Position numbers and translations under genes: made by a program | The notes under the pieces: generated by a model | Told to the model about the DNA's origin: nothing | Seen by the model: only the letters and a program-made list of their open reading frames with translations | The model's database searches: none | Part shown: piece by piece, positions 12,540-23,800 of the stretch | Numbering within the stretch: position 1 is the stretch's first letter | Layout: each line of letters opens with the position of its first letter | NCBI GenBank assembly: GCA_018907035.1 | Contig: JACCIC010000015.1 | Span: forward strand, 4,569,501 to 4,633,500 | DNA from: Sycobia sp. Sy_11 | Taxonomy: Eukaryota; Arthropoda; Insecta; Hymenoptera; Epichrysomallidae | Length of the DNA: 64,000 bases | Direction: 5' to 3'

Positions 12540-13775
12540 GTTGAATTAACGGTAACTATAACATTGAAATTTAGTTTCGCCATTATTCTATAAAGAGCTA
12601 CATATAATTGACCATGACTAAATACAGAATTAGGTCGCTACACGCCAACCTTATTAAATTTTAGTCCTTGAGATTTATTAACCCTGATCGCGTACCCTAA
12701 TCATAATGGAAATTTCGTTTCGAAAGGATTTTTTTTTTTTACGGATTAAGGCCTATACGCAGTATTAATACGACGACCTAGACTTTATTACTAGTATCCA
12801 TAGAGTACCATTACAAAGACCATCGTTTAAATGATTATTTCTTAAAAGAATTACTACAGCTCCTTATTTTAATTATAGTTTATGAGGTGGTAATCCATTA
12901 GGTAAGAATTCCACATGAATCATGTGTTCTAAATTTTTTTCATCATTATTTATCGAGGAATCAATTATATTCTCTCTTATATTTCCTTTCATGGTAGCTA
13001 ATATGTTATTGTTTATCATTTGCACATTTGTATGTTTAAATACTAATATTACTTTTTGTGTGAATATCTTCACTATAGCAATCCATACATTGTAAAATTT
13101 AGTAATCGATGTATTGCTTCTATTGGGCTTGCATAGATATCTCATATTGATAAACTGATTTGTTTCATTATAATCCTAATTTCCATTCATTTTTTATTAT
13201 TATCCATGTTATTTATTTGAACTATAGTCGATTCGTTTCCTTTAACACTATATTTAATATTTAAAATATTTATTTTATACACTGGACAGTTGAACAATCT
13301 TCAACAGTAATGTGAGAATATTTTAATAATATATAAGAATTATAAGGAATTATAAATATATTATTGGCTTCTCATAATTTACTAGATACGATTGGTTGCC
13401 CATCATTTCTGCGTTTATAATTTGGATAACCATTATTTTCAAAATTAGTTGTTTCATTGAAAGCTTTTGGAAAAATTTTCTCTCTATTTATTTGAGTATC
13501 CATAGTAGGTAAATTCATATTAAATTTTCCACATGATCCATGTATCATACACTGTTTAATAATATTGTATAATTTAGGATACTTTGTTTGATCTGATATC
13601 TCAGCGCTAATAACAGTATGAATAGAATTATATATTTTATCTTTATCATTGAGTAATCATGTGTATATGAGGCCAGCTTCTTCTTTTGAAATTCAATTAC
13701 ACAAGTATATACGATACATTTTTCAAAAATACATTTTTTGAGTAACATCAAAGAAAGAATATTTGTCAAGTACAA
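12540..13775 (-). mobile_element. Helitron Rep/helicase relic
   Basis: A broken Helitron replicase on the minus strand. In order: IEFQKK near 13,690 (Rep-domain IEFQKRGLPHAH-type block, its HUH histidines lost); MIHGSCGKFN near 13,535; NGYPNYKRR near 13,430; after frameshifts an EA-rich block near 13,120; FLPNGLPPHKL near 12,890; VVILLRN and DGLCNGT near 12,830-12,800; and finally YAIRVNKSQG and NSVFSHGQLYVALY near 12,690-12,600. The last blocks are the conserved C-terminal helicase motifs of Helitrons. Stops and frameshifts are numerous, and the Walker A/B part of the helicase is missing. It is therefore old and internally deleted. Confidence 0.85.
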
Positions 13776-14423
13776 AACATTCTAATGAAGCTGTGTTCAA
13801 AAATGCATAGTTTTTGCGTTATGGTTATACGTATTGTATGAAGTTAGACCGATTTTCAGGTCATCGACCGCTCATTGCAAAAAATTTAATATAGGATTTT
13901 CTAAAATATAGATTTCATTAAAATTTTTTAGTATATAACTGTGGGTAATAGGGAGTTTTCAATTTTAATAACTGATACATAGGTAATAAGGTTATTATTT
14001 GTATTGTATATAATACTTACATGTGTTTTCCAAGCGATAGAAGGCTTAATAGCTATTTTTACATGTAAATTGTTACGTCAAACCTATATTAACAACAGAT
14101 ATTACTCATTTTGCAGTTATTATAGTTTTAATACGTGGTAGAATACAAATAAAAGATATAATTACAGTGAAACATGTTTTGCTATAATTTAATTTTATAT
14201 TTCTCTGTGATTTTTACAAGCGATTTAAAGATACATGGTAAGTAATTATATTTACAAGCGTATCTACTACAGTTATTAAAACTTTTGTATTAAGTACTTA
14301 TTATTCCATGGTGTATCAAAATAATTCGTGATAATGGCTTTAAATGTTTTAGAAAAATGATAAACCCTAAAAAAATTCTACCTATTCTTATTTAATTCTT
14401 ATTATAATCTGTTATAATAATCA
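13776..14423. other. AT-rich intergenic DNA
   Basis: Nothing recognised. It may include the eroded 5' end of the Helitron, but no terminus can be placed. Confidence 0.4.
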
Positions 14424-14490
14424 CTATTATTATTATTATTATTATTATCATTATTATTATTATTATTTATAATAAATTATTATTATTATT
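14424..14490. repeat. (ATT)n microsatellite, interrupted
   Basis: Imperfect trinucleotide run of TAT/ATT with a few substitutions. Confidence 0.85.
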
Positions 14491-14529
14491 TTAAATAAAT
14501 ATCCGAGAGAACTAAATCACGTATTATAA

Positions 14530-15120
14530 TTGTAAGACGGCGCCGAAATTATTATAATTATAATGCGATTATTATTATATTATTGCAAAATTATTATTAT
14601 TGTTTTTCGGCGGCTCGATACGAAATTCGTCGAACGGTGACGTAAATACCCGATCGACTACTTTTTTCGTATATAAAAGAGCGACTTTTCGGTCCCAAAA
14701 TTAGTTCTCTCGGCGATACGGCCGAAAGAAGCACCCTAGAGCTATCACGACTCCAGAGCTCTAGTAATCATGCCTGTCCGAAAATCCTGAATAGTAGAGT
14801 CGCGATCCTGGTTGCATGGCACTCCATCAAAGACCAGCGACCTTACTATCCCTCAAGAGACTTGATTCTAGGCGCGCGGCGTTCCGTTAAAGCTCGGCGG
14901 TCTCACTTCTAGCCCCGAACAAAGTCCCAATTCTGGATGTACGGGCTCTGACGTGTTTTAGTGCTTGCGAAAAGAACCTGGTGGCGGGTTGAGCGACCAG
15001 GGGCCGGGGCGAGTTGAACCGGAGCTACGAAGTAGCAGGCACCGAACAACGATCAGATAACTCGTTATAGACCAGCAGGCTTCGTTCATTCACCATACTT
15101 CCCCCAGCCCCAGTAAGAGT
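14530..15120 (+). mobile_element. GC-rich island with TATA box, candidate solo LTR or retroelement 5' region
   Basis: An AT-rich upstream part (14,530-14,630) is followed by a TATAAAA box at 14,672-14,678. An initiator-like TTAGTTC lies 29 bases further at 14,701, then about 400 bp of balanced GC content with no open frame. This U3-R-U5-like order and the composition break suggest a solo LTR. A GTAAG direct repeat flanks the block (near 14,531 and 15,112) but could be chance. No TG...CA ends can be set with certainty. A non-coding host transcript is the alternative. Confidence 0.35.
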
Positions 15121-15150
15121 TTATATATATATTAATATATATATTTATAT

Positions 15151-15200
<50 letters not shown>
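15121..15200. repeat. (AT)n microsatellite
   Basis: About 80 bp of near-pure TA dinucleotides immediately after the GC-rich island. Confidence 0.9.
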
Positions 15201-15203
<3 letters not shown>

Positions 15204-15641
15204 ATGTTCAGCCAGTATATGAAAGAACGGATAGCCATATAATGTATCTATAATATATATAATGTATCTTGTATCGATTGTAGTGCGATCGAATGTACAA
15301 GAATTTAGCATTTAAGTATAATAATCTAGAGGGAAGATCAGTCAAAAAGCTCTAATTTATTCATTTTTTCCAATGAAATCTTTTTTTTAATTTTTCGACA
15401 TAATTTGGATTCATTTCCAAATCGTAAACATTTTAATAAGACACAGCAATCAAATTTAGAATGATAATTTATTGTGATAACATTCGAACAGTCTCTTAAT
15501 ATAAAAGAAAAGTTATCAATTTTTAGATAATAAATTAAAAAATAATTTTTGGTAAATTATTATTATTAGTTATTAGTAAATTTATAATTACATTTATTAG
15601 TAAATTTACTGACAAATTACATGTACTATATTTATTTGCAG

Positions 15642-15785
15642 AATAATATTGGAAGTCCTCTGGTTATTGATGGTGTAGTTGTGGGACTTTCTATCCATAC
15701 CCATACGAATTGCGATGATACCATCCGTGGTTTCGTATATACCGATGTCATGCTTTATTTTAATTTCATCAACAATGCAATATAA
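15642..15785 (+). pseudogene. Orphan terminal exon of a trypsin-like (S1) serine protease homologue
   Basis: Follows a good acceptor (TTATTTGCAG) and encodes 47 residues. These align with the end of S1 proteases: IGSPLVIDGVVVGL is the GDSGGPLV-G-VGI block, then one Cys, then VYTDV and FINNAI corresponding to the usual VYT-V and final helix. The residues where Asp194-Ser195 should be read Asn-Ile, so the catalytic serine is absent. An AATAAA follows at 15,843. No upstream exons (His or Asp blocks) could be found within several hundred bases. It is therefore either a gene fragment or the end of a non-catalytic homologue with distant exons. Confidence 0.6.
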
Positions 15786-15842
15786 GGGAACTACTTGAAA
15801 ACTTGGCGCAGGCATACTATTAAATTACATAAAGTTCGTTGA

Positions 15843-15848
15843 AATAAA
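15843..15848 (+). terminator. Poly(A) signal after the protease-like exon
   Basis: AATAAA 58 bases after the TAA stop of the S1-like exon. Its position is normal for a last exon. Confidence 0.4.
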
Positions 15849-16179
15849 AATTGTATAGTAAATAACAGAAACTTAAAAAAACACAATATTTTAGAAACTG
15901 CAACAATAGATTCTTCGTTATATTAAACTTAATAAGAAATTTATCTACTAAGATTAATTTATAATATTTTTCTAAATATATTTTGCAAATTGAAACTCGC
16001 ATCTGGCTTTTGATTTAAAAAATTATTTTACTGTATTTTGGATTTAAAATTTCGAGGTTAGGTTACTCATAATACTGATATACTAATATACGAGAATGGT
16101 GTTGCTTTGCATACTTAGATTACAAAAGAAAAACTAAAATTTTAGAACAGATTTATTTCATTTTTTATTATAGTTGACT

Positions 16180-16926
16180 CAGCGCTGCTCCAACTTCTCA
16201 AGGTCTACAGAGTAGGCCTCTGTATCAACTATTTATCCTCATATGGCTAAAATTTTGGTTCAGCGAGTGATTTTTCAATTTTGAAAATAAGAAATAACGT
16301 GGGACCAAATCTGGAAAATATTGCAGATGGAAATACAGTTCGCAGCCCAATTTGACGAATAGTACAGACCTGTGACACTTTTGCCCTTCTCGAAGTAGTC
16401 GATATAGACCACGTCATGTCAACCACTGAAAACCCATTTGCTAAGTGTACTGCACTATTCTTAGTCTCTGTTTCGTTGATGTTCACGAAACAGTGCAGTA
16501 GCTTTTTCGGATTCGGTGAAACAGCGTTAAACACTGCTATGAAATAATGTCCAATTACGTTTATTGTTTTGAGTGAGCAAACGTGGCGCTCATTGCGCAG
16601 ACAGCTTTCTCATGCCCAAAATGTCATACAGGTTATAATTTACAAAATCTTTTAAGTTTCCTACCGTTGTGTATCTTTGATCGACGGTCTGCCAATAAAA
16701 GATCGTAAATATTGTTTATGTTAACCTCGTTGGTAACCGTTTTTGAGGCAGCTTGACACGTTTGATTTTTTATAGTTGCCATCAAAGGAGAAGAGTCATT
16801 ATATACAGTATCCCAGCTCCCTTTGATTTTGCTACGTTCTTTGTTTCCTAAAAACAAGAATTGAATCACCGACCGATTTGAATCTTTTTCCATTTTTATA
16901 AAATTGGTGGATACACCCTCTTCCAC
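16180..16926 (-). mobile_element. Mariner transposase relic, internally deleted
   Basis: Minus-strand remains of a Tc1/mariner transposase. The N-terminal helix-turn-helix region reads RSVIQFLFLGNKERSKIKG and then LLADRRSK near 16,690. After a frameshift come MRKLSAQ near 16,600 and VVYIDYFEKGKSVTGLYYS near 16,380-16,330. Then SRFGPTLFLIFKIEKSLAEPKF-like residues near 16,300-16,250 match the block after the third catalytic Asp. The segment that should carry the second catalytic Asp (HDNARPH block) is missing, and several stops interrupt the frame. It is a dead copy. No terminal inverted repeat was placed. Confidence 0.8.
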
Positions 16927-16979
16927 ACGCCGTCAAAACAGGCCTACAACTCTACAAGAATCATTTAGTATCAAAAAGA

Positions 16980-18800
16980 TGACTGCGGATTACAAAATAT
17001 TTTTAAAGGAAATATTGTAATAAATTAACTAAAATTAATGAAAGTATTCTACTTATGTACTTTAAGGAATTAAGTAAGGAATTCAAAAATAAAAATAAGT
17101 CTAAGACACAGAATTAAAATTAATTACTTTTAATTATTGAAGTCATTTTTAAAGAATGAATCGAAAGGATAGGAGGCAAAAAATCTCTAGTTCTTAATTA
17201 ATAGTAAAGAATAAATTTATATTTTATAGTGACCATAGCATATATTTGAATATGAAGGTATGTCTATATTATTAATTAATATAATTGAACTGCTCAATCA
17301 GTCAAAATATGTAGTTTAACCATACAAATTTAATTTTGCTTCTAACATCTGGTAGTTTTGGGATTAATCATCAATATTTAGAATATATACTTGAATAATT
17401 TTATATGGAATCACTCGTCTTCAGTTATAATTTTATTTGGTTTCTTTGGAGCATTAAAATGTGAAGAAATTGTTAATATTCTTACCACGGATGTTGAAGA
17501 TTGTAAACATGTATAAGGGAGAAGTAAACAATATATTATAGCTGTGAAAAGTACAAAAAATACATATCATTGGTATAAATTGTTTTTATCGAAAATTTTA
17601 ATATATAGTAAAAAAATTTCAATTCATGAGACTGAGTGGATTAGCTGACAACAGATATTGTATACAGTATCAGAATAGTAAATGCAGCAGACAATACATT
17701 GGTAAAAATAAAATAGCTGTAGTTCCCAAAATTGTTAATCTTTTGACTTTGAAAACCCGGACGAATATACTGTTCATTCATTATGCCAGTTCGGCAACCG
17801 ATGACAATAATGCAAGTTTGAATTTTAGTAAAATAAAATAGCTAGCTGTATGGTGTTTAGATACTGTTATTCGTGGCTATATTGAAAATTCTAATGCAAA
17901 TAGAAAATCAATTTTCAAATGTATTGCATATTTTCATACATAATTAGAAAGACTTTTAACCTAACTCAGTTAATTAAGTCAACTAAAAATAAAAGTTGAA
18001 ATAAAATTTATGCAAAGAAAATAAGTAGATATTTATTCTTCATATGATCCAGAGATTGTTCAAAAGCACTACTGTAATGCATGTCGTGACACAGATAATA
18101 CCTATCCTTCTATTTTTATTACCTAGTATGATCGCTTACTATAAGCCAAGAGCCTCTGGTATTGACAAAGCCAGAACATGATTTTCCAAAAATAATTAAA
18201 AAAAAAATTTTTTAAGTACACATTAAATAGTCACATTAGAAGTGACAACCCCTGTGTAAAAACGGACTCTATTAAGCTGGAGTGGTCATTTTAGAGGACT
18301 AAAAAAGACTATTAAGGAATTTTTAGATTATTAGTAGCTAATTTATTTCCAAGTAAACAAATTTATAGCCTTGGCCCAATCTCTGTTTACACCTTTTATG
18401 CTAGCCCATGCTATCTTATACTGGGAGCAACTAAAGTTATATGACAGCTAAAAAAACTTGCAACGGCTCATAATTTTTAACTGTTTAATTTTTACGGCAA
18501 AATACTTACGAATAGATTAAAGGTAGTTTGAATTTCCTATTATAATATCCTATTATTTAAATTTTTCACCCTTAAATCCCCAGAGAAAGTAAAAAATATC
18601 AAAACATACATATAAAATGAATAAATGCACGATTTAAAGTAAATTTGAATATTTCACATAAAAATAGAATTATTTCTAGAATTTTTGCCAACTCTCAGGA
18701 TAGACTTTAATACCCTAGTACACGCTACCGATAAACAAAAGTTCTATTGCAGTACCAATAACTAAGTTTATACTACATACTATAATAACACACTGCGGCT
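16980..18800. other. AT-rich intergenic DNA
   Basis: Only short frames without recognisable domains. A 71-codon frame at 17,626-17,841 (+) shows no family signature and is probably chance. Confidence 0.45.
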
Positions 18801-18801
18801 A

Positions 18802-19476
18802 TGATAGTGAATTCATAGTTCTGGTAGGCTTATATTTCTTTCGGATTTGTTTACATTGGATAGATAAATTAAGTCGTTTTCTTCAGAAAACTAAAATTAT
18901 TCAAATTTTCACCTTTAAATACCCAGAAAAGGTAAAAATTACTGAAAAATCCATATAAAATTATTAGGACATTGAATATATTCTCGTCGTTTCTTCCAGG
19001 GTGGTTCGATAGTACTCGGTCTATGAAATTTCGAATGGTAACACGGAAGAAAGTATTTTATTTAACAGTAAATTTCAATGTATGGTAGACCACTTTAATG
19101 TAAAAAAACAATTTTGTATTAGTTCTGAAAATGTCTACTTCTGTGCCAAATCAGATGTATTGACAGAGTATTTCATTGCTCTACTTTAATCAAAACTTCG
19201 ACTGCTGAAACACAAGTATTTTTGTTGTACTAGGGGTTGAAAGTCTATCGGAAGCGTTGAAAAAACTCTATGATGGCAATTAATTCTATTTCTGTACCAA
19301 ATATTGAGATTTTCTGGTAATATTTGTCATTTATTAATTTTATATGGATTTTTTAGTTTTTTTTACCGTTTCTGAATGCTGAAGTCTAAGTTTTCTAATG
19401 AAAACGGTTTAATTTATCTGTGCAATAATAAGCACATCCGAAAGAAACACAGATCTAGCTATGAATTTACTATCAC
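18802..19476. mobile_element. Imperfect long-inverted-repeat element
   Basis: The segment 18,802-18,964 recurs as an imperfect reverse complement at 19,334-19,476. Shared blocks include GATAGTGAATTCATAG, TTTCTTTCGGAT, AGATAAATTAA, CGTTTTC and AAAATCCATATAAAATTA. The arms enclose about 370 bp without coding capacity. This looks like a decayed non-autonomous DNA transposon or fold-back element. The family is not known. Confidence 0.55.
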
Positions 19477-19959
19477 AGAGACAATCGTAAAGATCTAGCT
19501 TTTATATTTGTTTAAGCGTCTTGCTAAGATTATGTAGAATCACGAGTTTCAAATATTTTACGAAGTGAAACTCTAAATTATGACTTCATTCTGTATTTTA
19601 ATGTATCAGTGAGAGAATAACCCATAATTTTTTAAGTATCTAATATTGTTTGAATAATACAGTAAAAAGACGTAATAATATAATATAGTAATACAGTAAT
19701 TTAATAATAGATAATACAATAAAAGTTCAAAGCAATTTTCTCCTATATTAGAAATTGTTAATATATTCTCATCTTCAGTAGTATTTAAATTATTTAATTT
19801 TTATAAAAATCTATAAATTTGACATAATATTCATGAATTTCATTCTAGTAAATATATGATTGAACCAACCCTTTGCGAAATGTGTGAAATATCTGTTATT
19901 GTATTGTGAGTTAATACTGTTAATCTTTATTGTCTGTATTCAATTAATACCAATATTAA

Positions 19960-20300
19960 ATTAATGCATTCTTCATAGTTTTGCGAACATATTATTCCCG
20001 TAAACATGACTGTTCTAAATTATTTCTTAAACGAACATTTCCACTTCTAACACGTAATTTGAACGATTCTCTAAAACTATCTTCATTTATAATGTTATCG
20101 AAATTAATTGTCCCATCATCATGATGATGCCGCAAGGGAATAGTATGGAGCTCAAAAAAGATTATGCTTTCAATAATAGGTATTAATCGTAAAAGATCTT
20201 CTTTTATTCTCTGCAATTGTTGATATTCCAGTTGATTTAGATGTTTAATTTTGAGTTATTTCAATTTTCAAAAACAATTTTATTACTATGACAGCAGGAT
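19960..20300 (-). mobile_element. hAT-like transposase fragment (DUF4371-type)
   Basis: The minus-strand frame 20,216-19,992 contains LLRLIPIIESIIFFELHT, then LRHHHDDG, then a block ending FKLRVRSGNVRLRNNLEQ. This matches the conserved start of DUF4371 in hAT-derived proteins (IALRGHRDDG, then N-GNF-LL-FR--GD--L--HL). The continuation YVRKTMKNALI after the frame end fits the next conserved block, in the same frame but after a stop. It is a short degraded relic. Confidence 0.6.
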
Positions 20301-20547
20301 TGTGATAATCGTAATGAGTATGGCTCACTACTATACGTTCTTTATCTAAAAGCTTTGGAAATGATCTTAATATTTTTTTCACTAATTTATTAAATACAAC
20401 ATTTGCCAAAAAATTGAAATCCTCCCATGATTGTATTTACAAAAAGAGGACAAATTTACAAAGAATCCTTTGTTTACATCAGAGAATAGTCATAAATATC
20501 CAAATTAAAATAATTTACTGCAGTTACAACGTAATTTTAAGAGAATT

Positions 20548-20860
20548 ATGATTGTTTTTCAAGCTTATATCAATTTATTATCTAAAACAGAACATTTGAA
20601 AAACAACGAATGGAACATACTGCCCTATCCTTCTTACAGGTCAGACTTTACCTCTTGTGACTATCACTTGTTTCGATCTATGCAGAATGCTCGCATCGAA
20701 ATAGGTTTCAGTCCACATAAAAGTATCATAAATTGGATTAATTTGTCGCTGGTCTCGAAGGAGAAGATTTTTTTTATAATGAAATCCAAAATTTAACTGA
20801 ATTGTGAGAAAAGAATCATCTCTATAGAATTTGAAATATAAATCTAAGAATATTAAAATT
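20548..20860 (+). mobile_element. Mariner transposase C-terminal relic
   Basis: The plus-strand frame carries EWNILPYPSYRSDF then SCDYHLFRSMQNA, which is the mariner WEVLPHPPYSPDLAPSDYHLFRSL block with the third catalytic Asp kept. The C-terminal FF-SK---FY region follows, with a stop and frameshift near 20,795. The N-terminal two thirds are absent or unrecognisable. Confidence 0.75.
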
Positions 20861-20869
20861 ACATGGTTT

Positions 20870-23800
20870 TTGTTAATAAAAATAACAATATCACTGCCCG
20901 ACTTTCGCGAAACATTGTTTTCCCCATCTCTAGTGTCCAACGATTGAAAGCGCTTCAGCTCCTCTTCAAGGGTTCAAATAAAAACCTAATAATGGAATTA
21001 TACATATCCATATTCACTCTAGACACATCCATCTATTCCCTCTTACTTTTTAAAATTAGTTTTTTGTAAGTGAATTTTAAAACATTTATTAATAATGATT
21101 ATCAAGTGCATTTATTAATAAAACAATTAATGAAAGAATGTATGAAATTTCTAATAATAGTAGAAATAAATAAAATTTAGAAATAAAATTAGACAAATTA
21201 CAATTTTGGTTTTACCATACGTTACCGGTTTATCGTAAGTAATTAGAAGTCAATTTAACAAAATAAGGACGATGAATATGTTAAATCGGAAATAATATAT
21301 GAAATCATTGTAATGGGTGTAATGAATGTGATATTGAACAGATAGAAGGATATTGAAAAAAGAGAATCGATGTAGTTTGCGAAACTCAAATATTGTATAG
21401 AGATGAAAAGAACATTGTTTAAAACTTCTGCATATTTTTGATTTAATAAATGTAGGTTTGTTGGACAAAGTCATTAAAAATATTTATAAGAGTCAGAGTC
21501 TTGAAATTATTCAGACTTTAAGAAATCAAAATTGCGACGATTTGGCTGTATTTAAATGCAATAATACAGCTCAGTCGCGCGAAAATTAAAATAACTATAA
21601 AATTAATAAGCGAGATATTAATTTCTTATATCAGAACACACCATAGTACCGTAAATAATACTCAGTCGATCGGGCTAATGTTTATGATTTATAATATTCA
21701 ATCGATGGCGCGAATCCGAAATTATAATAGGCTCGTGGAAAAGTATAAAATTTATATAGTTACTAATTTCTTTGCCGTTATCTTTATAATTGACAAGGCA
21801 GAAAGTAGAATGACTTCTTTTTTAAATAATTGAAAACCTGGAATACATTAATAGTCCAATAGCCGAGATTATTTTGACCATCATGGACGCTTCGATCAGT
21901 TTTCCTACCCATTCCCACCAGAAACGCAGAGCGAATAAGTAAATTCGCCCCGAACAATAATACCCTTTACCGTAAATGAATTATTGTAAAGTTCGTACAC
22001 GTGTTTTTTTTAATTCTGTTAATAAAATTAAGCATCATATATAAAAATATAGATAATTATGTATACATTTCTTTTAAAGTATGCATTTTCTCACTGATTA
22101 TCTCATAAATATAGTATTTATATCGAAATTTATGTTTCCATTATTCCCAATTTTGTTATCGATAGTATGAGTATTTTAATAGAAAATCACGAAACCAAAG
22201 CTATAAATACAATCTCAGATTAAGATTTAAAGTATCTGAAATATTTTTTCTTCCACCTTTCCATTTTATTCAACTCATTGTAAAATATTTTCTTAAAAGA
22301 ATGTTAAAATTTGTTATTTTTATATTATATATTGTAGCTAAATAATGCGAATGAGTCAATCAATCAGTAGAAGATGCTGAACTATTCTTTTAATAGCTAT
22401 TAACTAACTATTCTTAAATTTTTTTATACAGAGTGACTTATTTTAATCAGTGGATAGGAATATCTGTTGAAACTCTTGAATTGTTAGATTCAGAGGCTGT
22501 CAATTTATGATATGAGTTGGCAATTGAATGTGTGGCAACGGGTCACAAAATACTTTCCAAGACGAATTGATTTTTTTTAAATTGAATTTTCGAAAAAGGA
22601 AAGGTCAAAGTTCTAGACAAATATGTATAAACATTATATCAAAACATAAAATTTTTGATTATATACAAATATATAATATAAAATATAACATAGAAACGTC
22701 GGTGAAAAAAAAAACTTCCCATGAGTATGTGGTCGAATATATCCTTATAGTCCCAGAAGAACCTGAGTTAATCTGAATTGAATAATGACTTGAAAATCCA
22801 TTTCCATGTCTTGCTGAAATTTTGAACTAGACTTGAATTCAATGTTACTCGTAAACAATATGATAAAAGTTTTTTTCACGCACGATTTTTTTTCTAAGTC
22901 AATTCAACATTGAAGGAGCCTTAATCTTGGAATACAGAGAATACAGAAATTCTCAAACCAGCTTTTAAGTGAGCTCAAACTTGACTTCGATGTATTTAGG
23001 TTTTTACGTTGATGTTTACCGTGATCCCAAGAAAATGTATCTTGCAATATTGTTCTAAATTAATTATTCAATTATAGTTAATATTAAAAATACATAAATA
23101 ATATTTGTAAATAAATTGTATGAATATATTAAAAATGTTGACTCCGAAAGCAAAATAATAAAAAGATTGATTTAAATATTTCAATCAATTTGCTCTCTCG
23201 TTTTCATAATTTTATTTATTGCATAGACAAACCTCATAATTGTATTTTTAACACTTCAGTATGTTTATAAAAAATAATAATTTAAATTTAGCCTATTTTT
23301 ATATTTAAGGTACTTTATCATACGTATTGTTATTTCTGAAAATTTTATGCCAATAGATTGAATCATGATACATATTATTACAAGTTTAATAATAAACGCA
23401 TATAAAATATATTATGGAATATTGTTGACAATTCAAATATAATAACAAAGTATTTGTACACCCTTACCAAATAGTACACATTGTCTTACAAGTTGCAGAT
23501 CTATTTGTTGCTAGATTAAATTACTAAAGTATTATATATTTAATAGGATATGAGAATAATATGTGACGAAAATAAGTTTTATCTAGCATACCAAGGTTAA
23601 ATTTTGAATACCATTATAACAATTGTTTTTTTTAATTCAATACCAGAAATGGTTTTAGAAAATATGGGACATAAGTTAAGAAAGTGGATTTATAATGCGA
23701 TCAATGTGGCCACCCACCTTGGCTTTGTCTAAGCTAAGATAATAATGTCATTGGACTTTTTAATTATGCTAAGTTAACTTGTCAATATCCAAAACTCAAC

